DNA from: Clostridiales bacterium
GTDB lineage: Bacteria; Bacillota; Clostridia; Oscillospirales; Oscillospiraceae
Length of the DNA stretch: 44,188 bases
NCBI GenBank assembly: GCA_022775085.1
Contig: JALFJQ010000037.1
Location: 1-44,188, forward strand
Direction: 5' to 3'
Below are positions 6,176 to 14,907 of the stretch, in pieces. A program made the position numbers and the translations under genes. The notes beneath the pieces are model-generated. The model did no database searches. It saw only the letters and a list, made by a program, of their open reading frames with translations, and was not told the origin of the DNA. Positions within the stretch are counted from its first letter, which is position 1. Each line of letters starts with the position of its first letter.

Positions 6176-7594
6176 TCACATGAGGGCGAACAGTTCTTCC
6201 TTTTGCTTACATACAGAATCGATCATTTCGATGTACTGTTCCGGGAATTTGGGGTTATGGAAGCGCTGGAGGGTGCCGTCGGGGAGATTGACCTTGTTCA
6301 TTCCGCCGCCGCCCAGAGAGACGATGGTGTGCAGCTCCTCCATCATGTATATATTGTAGAGACAGTCCAGCCCGTCCCGGCTCCAGCCCACGTTTTCAAA
6401 GCTGCCGGACATGTATTTCTGCCGGTACAGGTAGTAGGGCTTGTAGTTGAGACTCCGTAGGGTTTCGTTCGCGTAGTCCACCATCCGGGTCACTTCCTCA
6501 GCGGTGGACAGATCCCCCCGCTTTTCAAAGAGGTCAGCGCCTTTTTTCAGGGCAAGGGTGTGGACGGTGATGTTGGCGGGGTTCAGAGCGGCGACGGTGT
6601 CCAGAGAGCGGCGGAAGCCGTCAAAATCGTCCCGGGGCAGACCAGCAATCAAGTCCATATTGATGGCGGTAAAGCCTGCGTCCACGGCCTCGTGATAGGC
6701 TCTGACGACATCCTCCGCCTTGTGGGGCCGTCCGCAGGCCCGGAGAACGTGATCCTCCATGGTCTGGGGATTGATGCTCATGCGGTCTGCGCCGTGTTCC
6801 CGGATGGCCCGGAGCTTCTCAGCGTCCAGGGTGTCCGGGCGGCCGCCCTCCACGGTGAACTCGATGCAGCGGCCAAAATCAAAGGACTCCCGCAGGGCGT
6901 CCAGCAGCCGAATCATCTGGGGTGTGGACAGGGTGGTGGGAGTGCCGCCGCCGATGTACAGGGTGCGCAGGTGCTTGCCGCTTTTTTTCATCAGATCCGC
7001 CGTAATCCGGATTTCCCGCTCCAATGCGGATAAATAGGGGTCTAAAAGTTCGGTTTTCTTTCCAATGGTACGGCTGACGAAGCTGCAATAGGCACAGCGG
7101 GTGGGGCAGAAGGGGATGCCTACGTAGACAGAGATGTCCTCCGGCTCCATAAGCTTTACGGCGTTCACTGTTGACAGAGAACAGTCCACCGAAAGATTTC
7201 GGCGCTCCTCCGTGACGTAGTACACATCCTTCATGAGCTTGTCGGCGGACTTGGGTGTGCCGCCCTCGAGAAGGTGCTTTGTTGTGATTTTGGTGGGCCG
7301 GACCCCCGCCAGCGCACCCCAGGCCGGGGCCTTCGGCAGCAGCTGAATGGCGGCCAGGTAGTAGCTCTGCTGCAAAATCCGGCGGCGCAGACGCACAGTC
7401 TCCTCCGCGGCTTTCAGACGGCGGGAGGCGGTGACAGTCTTGCCGTTCAGGGTGATGCTCGCGGTGGCAGTGAGCCAGGTTTTGCCCCGGTGCAGGGCGG
7501 ATTCCGCCTGCCCTTCCGGGTTATCCGGGAACAGCGCCATTTGCAGCTGTTCCACGGCGTAACGGTCTTCGTGACCGATGAGTGTCAAGTTCAT
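6176..7594 (-). CDS. hemZ: HemZ-like radical SAM coproporphyrinogen dehydrogenase
   Basis: 472 residues. The radical SAM cluster motif is GIPFCPTRCAYCSF (cysteines about 163, 167, 170), followed by the SAM-binding GGGTP in LYIGGGTPTTLS and the HemN-type HMSINPQT-like segment (DRMSINPQTM). HemZ has a long N-terminal extension before the cluster, as here (VRPTKITTKHLLEGG), which distinguishes it from HemN/HemW. The enzyme class oxidises coproporphyrinogen III or acts as a related heme/radical factor; the substrate in this organism is not shown by the sequence. The start at 7594 has AGAGGAACC upstream. In Clostridia hemZ follows relA, dtd and the MBL hydrolase, as here, separated from the latter by a 116-bp gap with a perfect hairpin repeat. 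Confidence 0.88.
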   Translation of the reverse strand: MNLTLIGHEDRYAVEQLQMALFPDNPEGQAESALHRGKTWLTATASITLNGKTVTASRRLKAAEETVRLRRRILQQSYYLAAIQLLPKAPAWGALAGVRPTKITTKHLLEGGTPKSADKLMKDVYYVTEERRNLSVDCSLSTVNAVKLMEPEDISVYVGIPFCPTRCAYCSFVSRTIGKKTELLDPYLSALEREIRITADLMKKSGKHLRTLYIGGGTPTTLSTPQMIRLLDALRESFDFGRCIEFTVEGGRPDTLDAEKLRAIREHGADRMSINPQTMEDHVLRACGRPHKAEDVVRAYHEAVDAGFTAINMDLIAGLPRDDFDGFRRSLDTVAALNPANITVHTLALKKGADLFEKRGDLSTAEEVTRMVDYANETLRSLNYKPYYLYRQKYMSGSFENVGWSRDGLDCLYNIYMMEELHTIVSLGGGGMNKVNLPDGTLQRFHNPKFPEQYIEMIDSVCKQKEELFALM

Positions 7595-7613
7595 AGTGGT
7601 TCCTCTGCCGATG

Positions 7614-7653
7614 TGTCATTGCGAACCAGCGTGCGCACTGGTTCGCAATGACA
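7614..7653. repeat. TGTCATTGCGA family, minimal hairpin copy
   Basis: Perfect 16-bp inverted repeat TGTCATTGCGAACCAG (7614-7629) with its complement at 7638-7653 around an 8-nt loop. It sits between the MBL hydrolase and hemZ within the same transcription unit. Confidence 0.85.
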
Positions 7654-7710
7654 ATCTTTTTCGTACAATTTTAACCATTACAACCCTTGATTCGCATCAA
7701 AGGGGAGGTT

Positions 7711-8301
7711 TTAGCGCAGATAGGGATTATACTTCTTCTCACTTGCCAGCATGGTGGATTCGCCGTGACCGGGGAGCACCCAAAGGTTGGCCTCAATTTG
7801 GGACATCCGTTTCAAAGAGTTTTGCATATCTGTCCAGCTGCCGCCGGGCAGGTCGGTGCGCCCGCAGGAGCCGGCAAACAGGGTGTCGCCGGAGAAAAGG
7901 CTGTCTCCGATCAGCAGGCACACGGAGCCGGGGGTGTGCCCCGGAGTTTGCAGAACGGTGATGTCCAGCCCCGCCAGATGCAGCCTCGTGCCCTCGGCGT
8001 AGGTCTGGGTGTAATAGAGCTTCCCGGCGGTGAGGTTCGTGGGCAGGCACAGGTCGTCGGCGCAGAGGTACACCTGACAGTCGGTGTCTGCCGCAATGTC
8101 CCGGACAGCTCCCACATGGTCAAAGTGTCCATGGGTCAGCAAAATGGCTTCTAAGGTAAGGCCCAGCTCACTGAGCTTGTCCAAAATGGTGTCAGCCTCG
8201 TAGCCGGGGTCGATAACGCAGCAGGATGTGCTCTTTTCGTCGTGAATGATGTAGCAGTTGACCTGATAGGCCCCCAGGGTCAGGGCGTGAACTTGCAGCA
8301 T
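7711..8301 (-). CDS. MBL-fold metallo-hydrolase (glyoxalase II-like)
   Basis: 196 residues, a single metallo-beta-lactamase domain. The zinc motif LLTHGHFDHVGA (THxHxDH), the second metal histidine in TPGHTPGSV, the aspartate in FSGDTLF and the last histidine in VLPGHGEST are all present, so the active site looks complete. Its size fits the short glyoxalase II-like/YcbL group that hydrolyses thioesters such as hydroxyacyl-glutathione or analogues; the real substrate is unknown. It starts 10 bp after dtd with AAGGAGACACCT before the ATG. The recJ-relA-dtd-MBL-hemZ order is a conserved Clostridia neighbourhood. Confidence 0.9.
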   Translation of the reverse strand: MLQVHALTLGAYQVNCYIIHDEKSTSCCVIDPGYEADTILDKLSELGLTLEAILLTHGHFDHVGAVRDIAADTDCQVYLCADDLCLPTNLTAGKLYYTQTYAEGTRLHLAGLDITVLQTPGHTPGSVCLLIGDSLFSGDTLFAGSCGRTDLPGGSWTDMQNSLKRMSQIEANLWVLPGHGESTMLASEKKYNPYLR

Positions 8302-8311
8302 AGGTGTCTCC

Positions 8312-8776
8312 TTATCGTCTTGGCGTGTCCATCAGCTGGTCGGTGTCCAGAATCAGGGTCACGGGACCATCGTTGATGGATTCCACCTGCATGTCCGCGC
8401 CGAACCGGCCGTGCTGCGGGGGATACCCCAAGTCGGCACAGTCCGACAGGAACTTTTCGTACAGGGTGTTGCCCAGTTCGGGGTTGGCCGCGTCGGTGAA
8501 GCTGGGGCGGCGGCCCTTTCGGCAGTTGCCGTAGAGAGTGAACTGGCTGACCACCAGCACTTCGCCCTTCACGGCATCCAGCCCCAGGTTCATTTTTCCG
8601 TTTTCATCCTCAAAAATCCGCAGCCCCAAGGCTTTCTCTGCCAGATACCGGCATTCTTTTTCTGTGTCGTTGGGGCCGACCCCCAGCAGAATCAGAAACC
8701 CCTGCCCGATTTTGCCTACAATTTCGCCGTCAATGGCGACGGAGGCGGATTTGACTCGTGTTAATACAGCGCGCAT
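8312..8776 (-). CDS. dtd: D-aminoacyl-tRNA deacylase
   Basis: 154 residues, normal DTD length. MRAVLTRVKSASVAIDGEIV opens the fold; the specificity motif SQFTLYGNC (SQxTL) and the C-terminal NDGPVTLILDT (the Gly-cisPro-type motif is NxGPVT in the family) are both present. DTD removes D-amino acids, and glycine mischarged on tRNA-Ala, from tRNA, protecting translation. AAAGGAGC lies 7 nt before the ATG at 8776. It lies 13 bp downstream of relA and 10 bp upstream of the MBL hydrolase, within one minus-strand operon. Confidence 0.95.
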   Translation of the reverse strand: MRAVLTRVKSASVAIDGEIVGKIGQGFLILLGVGPNDTEKECRYLAEKALGLRIFEDENGKMNLGLDAVKGEVLVVSQFTLYGNCRKGRRPSFTDAANPELGNTLYEKFLSDCADLGYPPQHGRFGADMQVESINDGPVTLILDTDQLMDTPRR

Positions 8777-8789
8777 GATATGCTCCTTT

Positions 8790-10982
8790 TTAGTTCTGTC
8801 CTCTGCGGGAGTTGGTGACGTCCCGGATGTTCAGCAGTTTTTTGCGGATAGAGTCCAGCTCCGCCACGTTTTTGACTTCAAAGCGGATGATGATGGTGCT
8901 GCGGCCGCCGGGGAGATCCTTGGCGTTCAACTCCTTGACACGGACCCGGGCGGTGGTCATAACAGTTGCCACGTCCAGCACCAGACCGTCTCTTGTGATG
9001 CAGTCCAGCTCCAGGGTGGTTTCAAAGGGCTGCTCCTCCTGGGTGGCCCAGCGCACCCGCACCCAGCGGGCAGCCTGGCGGGGATCGTCCCGGCTGGCGG
9101 CATTGGGGCAGTCGGCCCGGTGGATGCTGACGCCGAAGCCCTTGGTGATGAAGCCTACAATGGCGTCGCCGGGGACGGGGGTGCAGCACTTGGCGAATTT
9201 GATCATGCAGGACTCGATGTCCTCCACGATGACACCGTTGACCGCGTGTCGGTTGAGAAGGTCTGTGTCAGAGTCGGGGCGCACCCGCAGAGGACTGACA
9301 GGCAGTTTTTCCGCAGTCTGAGCCTTCACGGCTTTGTTTATGTCGTCCCGGATGCGTCCCACGGCCTTGGTGGCGGTGAGACCACCGTAGCCGATGGCGG
9401 CGTACATATCATCCCAGCTGTCAAAGGCCAGTTTTTTCAGCAGATGCGGTTCCTGCTCCGGGTCGGAAAGGGCAGTCAGGGGCAGACCTACCCGCTTCAT
9501 CTCTGCTTCAAAGGAGGCACGGCCGTGGACGATGTTTTCCTCCCGCTTTTCCTTCTTGAACCACTGCTTGATCTTGGTGCGGGCCTGGTTGGACTTGCAG
9601 ATGGTCAGCCAGTCCCGGCTGGGGCCCTTGGCGGACTTAGAGGTCAGCACCTCCACAATGTCGCCGTTGCGCAGCTTGGTGTCGATGTTGGCGATTCGGT
9701 TGTTGACTTTCGCGCCGATCATGGCGTTGCCCACGCCGGAGTGGATGGCATAGGCAAAGTCAATGGGGGTGGAGCCGGCGGGCAGGGAGACGATTCGGCC
9801 CTTGGGGGTGTAGACGAACACCTCGTCGTCGAACATATCGATCTTCATGTCCTGCACGAATTCCTCGGCGTCGGAATCCTGCTGAGTTTCCAAAAGCCTG
9901 CGAACCCATTCAAAGTCCTTCTCCGTGCCGGCGCCGGTGCCCTGCTTGTACTTCCAGTGGGCGGCAATGCCGTATTCCGCTGTCTCGTGCATCTCCCAGG
10001 TACGGATCTGCACCTCGAAGGGGATGCCTTGAGAGCCGATGACGGTGGTGTGCAGGGACTGATACATATTGGGCTTGGGGGTAGAGATGTAGTCCTTAAA
10101 CCGTCCAGGCACCAGATTGAACAGGTCGTGGACATGGCCCAGTACGTTGTAGCAGTCGGGGATGGAGTCAACGATTACCCGGAAGGCGTAAATATCGAAC
10201 AGCTCGTCTATGGATTTGCCCTGGGCCTGCATCTTGCGGTAGATGGAGTAAACGTGCTTGATCCGGCCGTAGGTCTTGTTGTGGATGCCGACGCTTTGCA
10301 GCCGCTGGGTGATTTTCTCCTGAATGGTGCGCATGAACACCTCGTCCTGCTCTTTGTGGGCATTGAGGTAGTTCATAATTTCGTTGTAGGAATCCGGGGC
10401 CAGATACCGAAGGGCAATGTCCTCCAGCTCCCACTTAATGCGCTGCATACCTAACCGGTGAGCCAGAGGCGCGTAGATGTCCATGGTCTCCCGGCACTTT
10501 TTGATCTGCTTCTCCGGGGTCTGGTACTGCATGGTGCGCATATTGTGCAGCCGGTCGGCGATCTTGATGAGCACTACCCGCATGTCCTTGGACATGGCCA
10601 TGAACATTTTCCGCAGATTCTCCATCTGCTCCTGCTCGGAAGTGGAGAAATTGGCCCGGGTCAGCTTGGTGACACCCTCCACCAGCTCGGCTACCGTGGT
10701 GCCGAAGATCTTTTCAATCTCCTCATGGGAAGCATCGGTGTCCTCAATGCAGTCATGAAGCAGCGCACCCAGCACGGCATCCTGATCAAGGCCCATTTCC
10801 GCTACGATCTGGGCCACGGCCAGAGGGTGAATAATGTAGGGCGAGCCGTCCTTGCGCTTTTGCATTTTGTGCTTGACGTTAGCGTAGTCCACCGCCTTGT
10901 CAATGAGCCCCATATCCGCACCGGGCATATGCTTCACGATGGCGGAGCGCATGGCGGCATAGTGTTCTTCGAAGGTTTCCAT
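8790..10982 (-). CDS. relA: Bifunctional RelA/SpoT-family (p)ppGpp synthetase/hydrolase
   Basis: 730 residues. Domains in order: HD hydrolase (IIHPLAVAQIVAEM, ALLHDCIEDTD, about 45-160), synthetase (YGRIKHVYSIYRKM and PGRFKDYISTPKPN, about 220-340), TGS (VFVYTPKGRIVSLPAGSTP, about 385-450), a helical/zinc-finger-like part with KCCTPVPGD, and a C-terminal ACT domain (about 655-730). The RFKD motif in the synthetase and the intact HD motif both indicate a bifunctional Rel enzyme as in other Firmicutes. It makes (p)ppGpp when the ribosome stalls on uncharged tRNA and degrades it otherwise. It starts 7 bp after recJ; its own ribosome binding site is weak (GAAAAGAAA), suggesting coupling to recJ. 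Confidence 0.96.
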   Translation of the reverse strand: METFEEHYAAMRSAIVKHMPGADMGLIDKAVDYANVKHKMQKRKDGSPYIIHPLAVAQIVAEMGLDQDAVLGALLHDCIEDTDASHEEIEKIFGTTVAELVEGVTKLTRANFSTSEQEQMENLRKMFMAMSKDMRVVLIKIADRLHNMRTMQYQTPEKQIKKCRETMDIYAPLAHRLGMQRIKWELEDIALRYLAPDSYNEIMNYLNAHKEQDEVFMRTIQEKITQRLQSVGIHNKTYGRIKHVYSIYRKMQAQGKSIDELFDIYAFRVIVDSIPDCYNVLGHVHDLFNLVPGRFKDYISTPKPNMYQSLHTTVIGSQGIPFEVQIRTWEMHETAEYGIAAHWKYKQGTGAGTEKDFEWVRRLLETQQDSDAEEFVQDMKIDMFDDEVFVYTPKGRIVSLPAGSTPIDFAYAIHSGVGNAMIGAKVNNRIANIDTKLRNGDIVEVLTSKSAKGPSRDWLTICKSNQARTKIKQWFKKEKREENIVHGRASFEAEMKRVGLPLTALSDPEQEPHLLKKLAFDSWDDMYAAIGYGGLTATKAVGRIRDDINKAVKAQTAEKLPVSPLRVRPDSDTDLLNRHAVNGVIVEDIESCMIKFAKCCTPVPGDAIVGFITKGFGVSIHRADCPNAASRDDPRQAARWVRVRWATQEEQPFETTLELDCITRDGLVLDVATVMTTARVRVKELNAKDLPGGRSTIIIRFEVKNVAELDSIRKKLLNIRDVTNSRRGQN

Positions 10983-10989
10983 TTTCTTT

Positions 10990-13047
10990 TCAGCTCTCTT
11001 TCGCGCGCAGCAGGCGCTGCATGGTTTGGCTGGTGGTCAGGTCAGCCTTTTCGGTCCCGGGGGTCAGCCGGATGGAGATGTATTTGTGAAGCCGGGTGAT
11101 TTCCAGCAGCCCCACATCCCGGAAAATATCCAGACAGATGCTCAGCTGTCCCAAGCTCATGGGCTTGCCGGTCCAGCGGACGATCTTGCGGCACAGGCAC
11201 AGGGGAGATTCCTGAATATCCGTCCCGGCGGAGGCGAGATACCGCCATACCATTGTCAGCATGGCCCGGTCGGGAAGCATGGCGGCTTCCTCCTTCGGCA
11301 GCCGCTGCCCCTGCTGAAGGGCGTGGTAGAGGGAGGTTTCGGGGGAGCACTCGGCGCGGCAGCTGGGCCGGATGTCCAGTATGTTCATTTGGACAGTCCG
11401 ATCCCCCCGAAATTCGTTCACCTGGGGGTTGAAAGCCACATCCACCATATCTCCTGCCGCGATGGAGACGCTCTCGGGGGTGGCGGAGAAATAGATGGCA
11501 TTGAACACCTGACGTCCGGCTCGCAGCCGCAGACGCATATGCCGTCCGCCGCCTACCATGCTGATGCGGTCGATGGTCAGACCGTTCATGGCCAGCACGG
11601 GCTTGGGGCAACCGTTGCCGCAGGGTTCCAGAACTCGCAGGGAATCGATGCCCGAAATGGTCAGAAGCTCCGGCGGCACGGCACAGTCAATATCCAGACT
11701 GGTTCGGGGTGCGCCGTCCTGATAGAAATTCGCTGCCAGCGCGCAGATCTGTCTGCGGAATTCCGGAATATTTTCCCGGCTGATGGTAAAGCCCGCAGCC
11801 AGCTCGTGACCGCCGTAGCTTTCCAGAAGCGGAGACAGGGCGGTGAGGGAGGCGAACAGATTGAAGCCGCCATGGCTGCGGGAACTGGCCTTGCCGTGGT
11901 CGCCGTCCAGACAGATGAGGAAGGCGGGACAGGCGTATTCCTCGGCAATGCGGCTGGCAACGATGCCCACCACCCCCTGATGCCAGCTCTCGTCCGCCAG
12001 GACGATGGCCTCCGGGGGCTTGCCGTTTGGCAGCATGGAGACAGCCTGTTGGTAAATGTCCGATTCCACCGCCTGCCGCTGCCGGTTCAGATTGCACAGA
12101 GCCTTGGCGACTTCAGATGCCCGCTGGGGGTCATCGGTGAGGAACAGCTCCAGCGCCAGGTCGATCTGCCCCATCCGCCCCGCCGCGTTGATGCGGGGTG
12201 CCAGCATGAAGCCGATGGTGGAGGAATTGACAGCTTCGGGGTCGCAGCCGCATTCCGCCATCAGGGCGGCGATGCCGGGCCGCTTGGTATGGGAGAGAGA
12301 GTGGAGGCCCCGGGCGGCAAAGACCCGGTTTTCGCCCTGTAAGGGCATTACGTCCGCCACAGTGCCCAGACACACCATGTCCGCGTAATCAGAAAGCACC
12401 GCTTCCTGATCGCCGCTGAGGGCGGCGGCCAGCTTAAAGGCGATGCCCACACCGGAGAGGTTCTTGTGGGGATAGCCGCCGTCGGGCCGGTGGGGGTCCA
12501 CAACGGCAATGGCCTGGGGCAGGGTTTCCTTGCACTCATGGTGATCTGTGATCACCAGATCCATTCCCAGCTCCCGGCACAGTTTCGCTTCCTCCACAGC
12601 GGTGATGCCGCAGTCCACGGTGACGATGAGCTTTACGCCTTCCTCATGGAGCTGATGCAGGGCAATGGCGTTCAGACCGTAGCCCTCCTCCAGCCGGCCG
12701 GGGATGTAGCTGACGCAGTTCGCGCCGTGACGGCGCAGAAAATCCGTCAGAAGGCAGGTGGCGGTAATGCCGTCTACGTCATAGTCGCCGAAAACGGCGA
12801 TTTTTTCTCCATTTTCCATGGCAAGGGCTACCCGCCCGGCGGCAAGCGCCATGTCCGTCATCAGAAACGGGTCCAGAAGCGGGGTATTGCAGTCCAGATA
12901 CTTTTTTGCCTGACTCCCGTTTTCGATTCCCCGGCAGGCCAGCACCATGGCGGAAAGCGGCGCGTAGCCCGCTCCCACCAGCGCATTGACGGATCCCATA
13001 TCCGGCTGCTTCACATTCCAAATTCCGTATTTCACCTTAGCACACAT
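10990..13047 (-). CDS. recJ: Single-stranded-DNA-specific 5'-3' exonuclease RecJ
   Basis: 685 residues. The DHH phosphoesterase core is clear: FGDYDVDGITA (about 93-103), VTVDCGITAVEEA and VITDHHEC (about 165-172), then DPHRPD; the DHHA1 domain carries SYGGHELAAGF (about 409-419), followed by an OB-like domain and a longer C-terminal tail. RecJ degrades 5' single-stranded DNA in RecF-pathway recombination, mismatch and base-excision repair. The ATG at 13047 has no strong Shine-Dalgarno sequence; a GTG four codons in is an alternative start. A probable promoter lies 24-52 bp upstream. It is first gene of the recJ-relA-dtd-MBL-hemZ series. Confidence 0.95.
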   Translation of the reverse strand: MCAKVKYGIWNVKQPDMGSVNALVGAGYAPLSAMVLACRGIENGSQAKKYLDCNTPLLDPFLMTDMALAAGRVALAMENGEKIAVFGDYDVDGITATCLLTDFLRRHGANCVSYIPGRLEEGYGLNAIALHQLHEEGVKLIVTVDCGITAVEEAKLCRELGMDLVITDHHECKETLPQAIAVVDPHRPDGGYPHKNLSGVGIAFKLAAALSGDQEAVLSDYADMVCLGTVADVMPLQGENRVFAARGLHSLSHTKRPGIAALMAECGCDPEAVNSSTIGFMLAPRINAAGRMGQIDLALELFLTDDPQRASEVAKALCNLNRQRQAVESDIYQQAVSMLPNGKPPEAIVLADESWHQGVVGIVASRIAEEYACPAFLICLDGDHGKASSRSHGGFNLFASLTALSPLLESYGGHELAAGFTISRENIPEFRRQICALAANFYQDGAPRTSLDIDCAVPPELLTISGIDSLRVLEPCGNGCPKPVLAMNGLTIDRISMVGGGRHMRLRLRAGRQVFNAIYFSATPESVSIAAGDMVDVAFNPQVNEFRGDRTVQMNILDIRPSCRAECSPETSLYHALQQGQRLPKEEAAMLPDRAMLTMVWRYLASAGTDIQESPLCLCRKIVRWTGKPMSLGQLSICLDIFRDVGLLEITRLHKYISIRLTPGTEKADLTTSQTMQRLLRAKES

Positions 13048-13070
13048 CCAGTAACAATCTTTTTCCTCAT

Positions 13071-13099
13071 ATTATAGCAAAAAGAAGTGGGATGCACAA
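13071..13099 (-). promoter_or_regulatory. Probable promoter of the recJ-relA operon
   Basis: Minus strand TTGTGC (13094-13099), 17 bp, TATAAT (13071-13076), 24 bp upstream of the recJ ATG. Confidence 0.6.
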
Positions 13100-13117
13100 T
13101 AGGAAGATGGATTTTTT

Positions 13118-14167
13118 TCAATTCGTCCCGGGAACGTCCTGACGAAGCTGAAGGGCCGCGGCGGTCAGTATGGGAGCCAGGAGCATTCCACCCACGCCCC
13201 AGAGCCGATAGCCGATATACAGGGCAATCAGCGTCACCAGCGGGTCCAGGCCCAGGTGCTTGCCCAGCAGCTTCGGTTCCAGCATGGAGCGGATCAGGGC
13301 GGCGGTAATGTAGGTGCCGAGGATCCCAAGCGCCCGGGGCGTATCCCCCTGCAGGAAGCACACCACACTCCAGGGCACCAGCACGGTGCCGGTGCCGAGG
13401 ACGGGCAGCGCGTCCACCAGCGACACCAGCAGCGCCCAGAGAAGGCTGTTGGGGATCCTCAGCAGGGTCAGTCCTGCCGCCGAGATGCAGAAGGTCACGC
13501 TCATGAGCTTGCACTGGGCCAGAAACCACCTGCCCAGCACCCGGCGCATCCGGCGAAGGGCCTGTACAAGCGATTGCAGCGGGTCTTTCGGGATCTGCCG
13601 GAGGATCCACTGACGGATCCGGGGCAGCTTGGCGGAGATCAGAAAGGCGGAAAGAATGGCGGTGCCCAGCCCCAGCGCGCTGTCCGGAACGTGGGTGAGA
13701 ATACTGCCGGCCAGTCCCAGCAGCCAGGCGGTGAGCTTTCCCAGCAGCGTGCCGCTGTCTGTCAGCAGTGTCCGCACATGATCCTCCAGCAGCGGCCGGA
13801 TACCCCGGGGAGCGTGGGAGGCCAGCTCCAGCAGCCGGGTCTGAGCCAGCGCCAGCCCGGAGCGGGCAGCGGATTCCAGATCCGGCAGCACACCGGTCAG
13901 ACTTTTCAGCTGCCGGAGGGCAAAGGCGCACAGCATGAGAAGCAGCATGGCCAGAAAGCAAAAGGCCATACTGACGCCGACGGCGGTGCTTGCCGGCCGC
14001 GGAACCCGGAGTCTCCGGTTCAAAAAGGCCACCATCGGCTCCGCGGCCAGAGCCAGCAGGGCCCCCGCCAGAAAGGGGGAAAACAGCGGAAGAAGAAATT
14101 TCGCTGCGAGCCAAAATGCGGCAAAAATAGCCATCAGAGTGAAAACGGTTTTGCGCGGGGAACCCAC
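13118..14167 (-). CDS. AI-2E family / YtvI-like integral membrane protein
   Basis: 349 residues, about eight membrane segments. N-terminal pair (LMAIFAAFWLAAKFLLPLFS, then PFLAGALLALAAEP), a central amphipathic region, and the C-terminal block LVSLVDALPVLGTGTVLVPW plus GVGGMLLAPILTA are the hallmarks of the AI-2E transporter (UPF0118) family. In Firmicutes the sporulation protein YtvI belongs here; other members are exporters or Na+/H+ antiporters, so the substrate is not fixed by sequence. Start is GTG at 14165-14167 with AAAGGAGC 8 nt upstream. It is divergent from the ACT-domain gene and lies upstream of recJ on the same strand with its own translation signals. Confidence 0.8.
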   Translation of the reverse strand: MGSPRKTVFTLMAIFAAFWLAAKFLLPLFSPFLAGALLALAAEPMVAFLNRRLRVPRPASTAVGVSMAFCFLAMLLLMLCAFALRQLKSLTGVLPDLESAARSGLALAQTRLLELASHAPRGIRPLLEDHVRTLLTDSGTLLGKLTAWLLGLAGSILTHVPDSALGLGTAILSAFLISAKLPRIRQWILRQIPKDPLQSLVQALRRMRRVLGRWFLAQCKLMSVTFCISAAGLTLLRIPNSLLWALLVSLVDALPVLGTGTVLVPWSVVCFLQGDTPRALGILGTYITAALIRSMLEPKLLGKHLGLDPLVTLIALYIGYRLWGVGGMLLAPILTAAALQLRQDVPGTN

Positions 14168-14201
14168 GTTCGGATGCTCCTTTCGTGCTGTAAGATAGGG
14201 G

Positions 14202-14273
14202 TTGCATTTTCTTGAAAGTATGTTACAATACAGTATTGGAGAACATATGTTGCTCCACTGCGCACAGGAGCAA
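14202..14273 (+). promoter_or_regulatory. Probable promoter and leader hairpin of the ACT-domain gene
   Basis: TTGCAT (14202-14207), 16 bp, TACAAT (14224-14229). In the leader, TTGCTCC (14250-14256) pairs with GGAGCAA (14267-14273). I see no T-box or known riboswitch core. Confidence 0.45.
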
Positions 14274-14292
14274 GGATTTCAGGAGGTAGGAC

Positions 14293-14733
14293 ATGTCAAC
14301 CAAACCGAAGTATTATATCGTGGAAGCGTCTGCGCTGCCGGAGGTGTTTCTGAAAGTGGCTGAGGCCAAGCGACTGCTGTCCACGGGAGAGGCGGCGACT
14401 GTCAATGAGGCGACCCGTATGACCGACATCAGCCGCAGCGCCTTCTATAAATACCGTGATGCCGTTCTGCCCTTTCAGAATATGATGACCGGGCGAATCA
14501 TAACCTATCAGCTCCTGCTCCACGATGAGCCGGGACTGCTGTCCCAGATCCTGGGGGTATTCGCGGCAGCGGGTGCCAATATCATCACCATCAATTCCAT
14601 CGTGCCCACCAATGGCACGGCGGTGGTTACCATTTCTGCGGAGACCATGGACCTGACGGTGTCGCTGGAAGCGCTGATCCAGCAGCTGTCCACTACCCGC
14701 GGCGTGGTGAAGGCGGAAGTGCTGGCAGGCTGA
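14293..14733 (+). CDS. ACT-domain protein of the PheB/UPF0735 family
   Basis: 146 residues. The first about 65 residues are an HTH-like segment (SRSAFYKYRDAVLPF, typical of UPF0735/PheB); residues about 70-146 are an ACT domain (LLLHDEPGLLSQILGVFAAA, GANIITINSIVP), the small ligand-binding module used to sense amino acids. In Bacillus pheB sits beside pheA; in many Clostridia the gene neighbours homoserine or aspartate-pathway genes. Here the next gene is an aspartate-kinase catalytic domain lacking its own ACT domains, so a regulatory link is plausible but not shown. Start has CAGGAGGTAGGAC 0-8 nt upstream. A terminator lies between the two genes. Confidence 0.88.
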   Translation: MSTKPKYYIVEASALPEVFLKVAEAKRLLSTGEAATVNEATRMTDISRSAFYKYRDAVLPFQNMMTGRIITYQLLLHDEPGLLSQILGVFAAAGANIITINSIVPTNGTAVVTISAETMDLTVSLEALIQQLSTTRGVVKAEVLAG

Positions 14734-14793
14734 GGCGGCAGTGCCGCCGGACAATGCGTGCACAGGCTGGTGGTTGTCGTTACACCATTGGGT
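14734..14793. repeat. Second copy of the GGCGGCA-hairpin repeat
   Basis: GGCGGCAGTGCCGCC hairpin, AATGCG, then CAGGCTGGTGGTTGTCGTTA, matching the order of elements at 4418-4493 with substitutions. It starts 1 bp after the ACT-gene stop. Confidence 0.45.
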
Positions 14794-14827
14794 GTGCTCG
14801 GTATCGTTTTGCCGCAAAAGAGCATTT

Positions 14828-14856
14828 GGCTGCCACAGGAATGTGGCGGCCTTTTT
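14828..14856 (+). terminator. Terminator after the ACT-domain gene
   Basis: GGCTGCCACA (14828-14837) pairs with TGTGGCGGCC (14842-14851) with one wobble, tetraloop GGAA, then five T. Confidence 0.75.
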
Positions 14857-14907
14857 CCATTCTTCGTCACGTTCTGCGCCCCGTGGGCATAGGATGTGCC
14901 GGGAGGG

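Noticed and set aside
8538..10454. Plus-strand open frame of 638 codons opposite relA
   Set aside because: Antisense shadow of relA and dtd, which have clear domains; the translation is rich in Gly, His and Val with no recognisable motif.
13032..14207. Minus-strand open frame of 391 codons overlapping the AI-2E family gene
   Set aside because: Out-of-frame reading of the same strand; arginine/glycine/proline-rich and without motifs, whereas the other frame gives a coherent membrane protein.
14230..14292. T-box or amino-acid riboswitch before the ACT-domain gene
   Set aside because: Only a 7-bp hairpin is present; there is no T-box motif (TGGNACC) or specifier stem.
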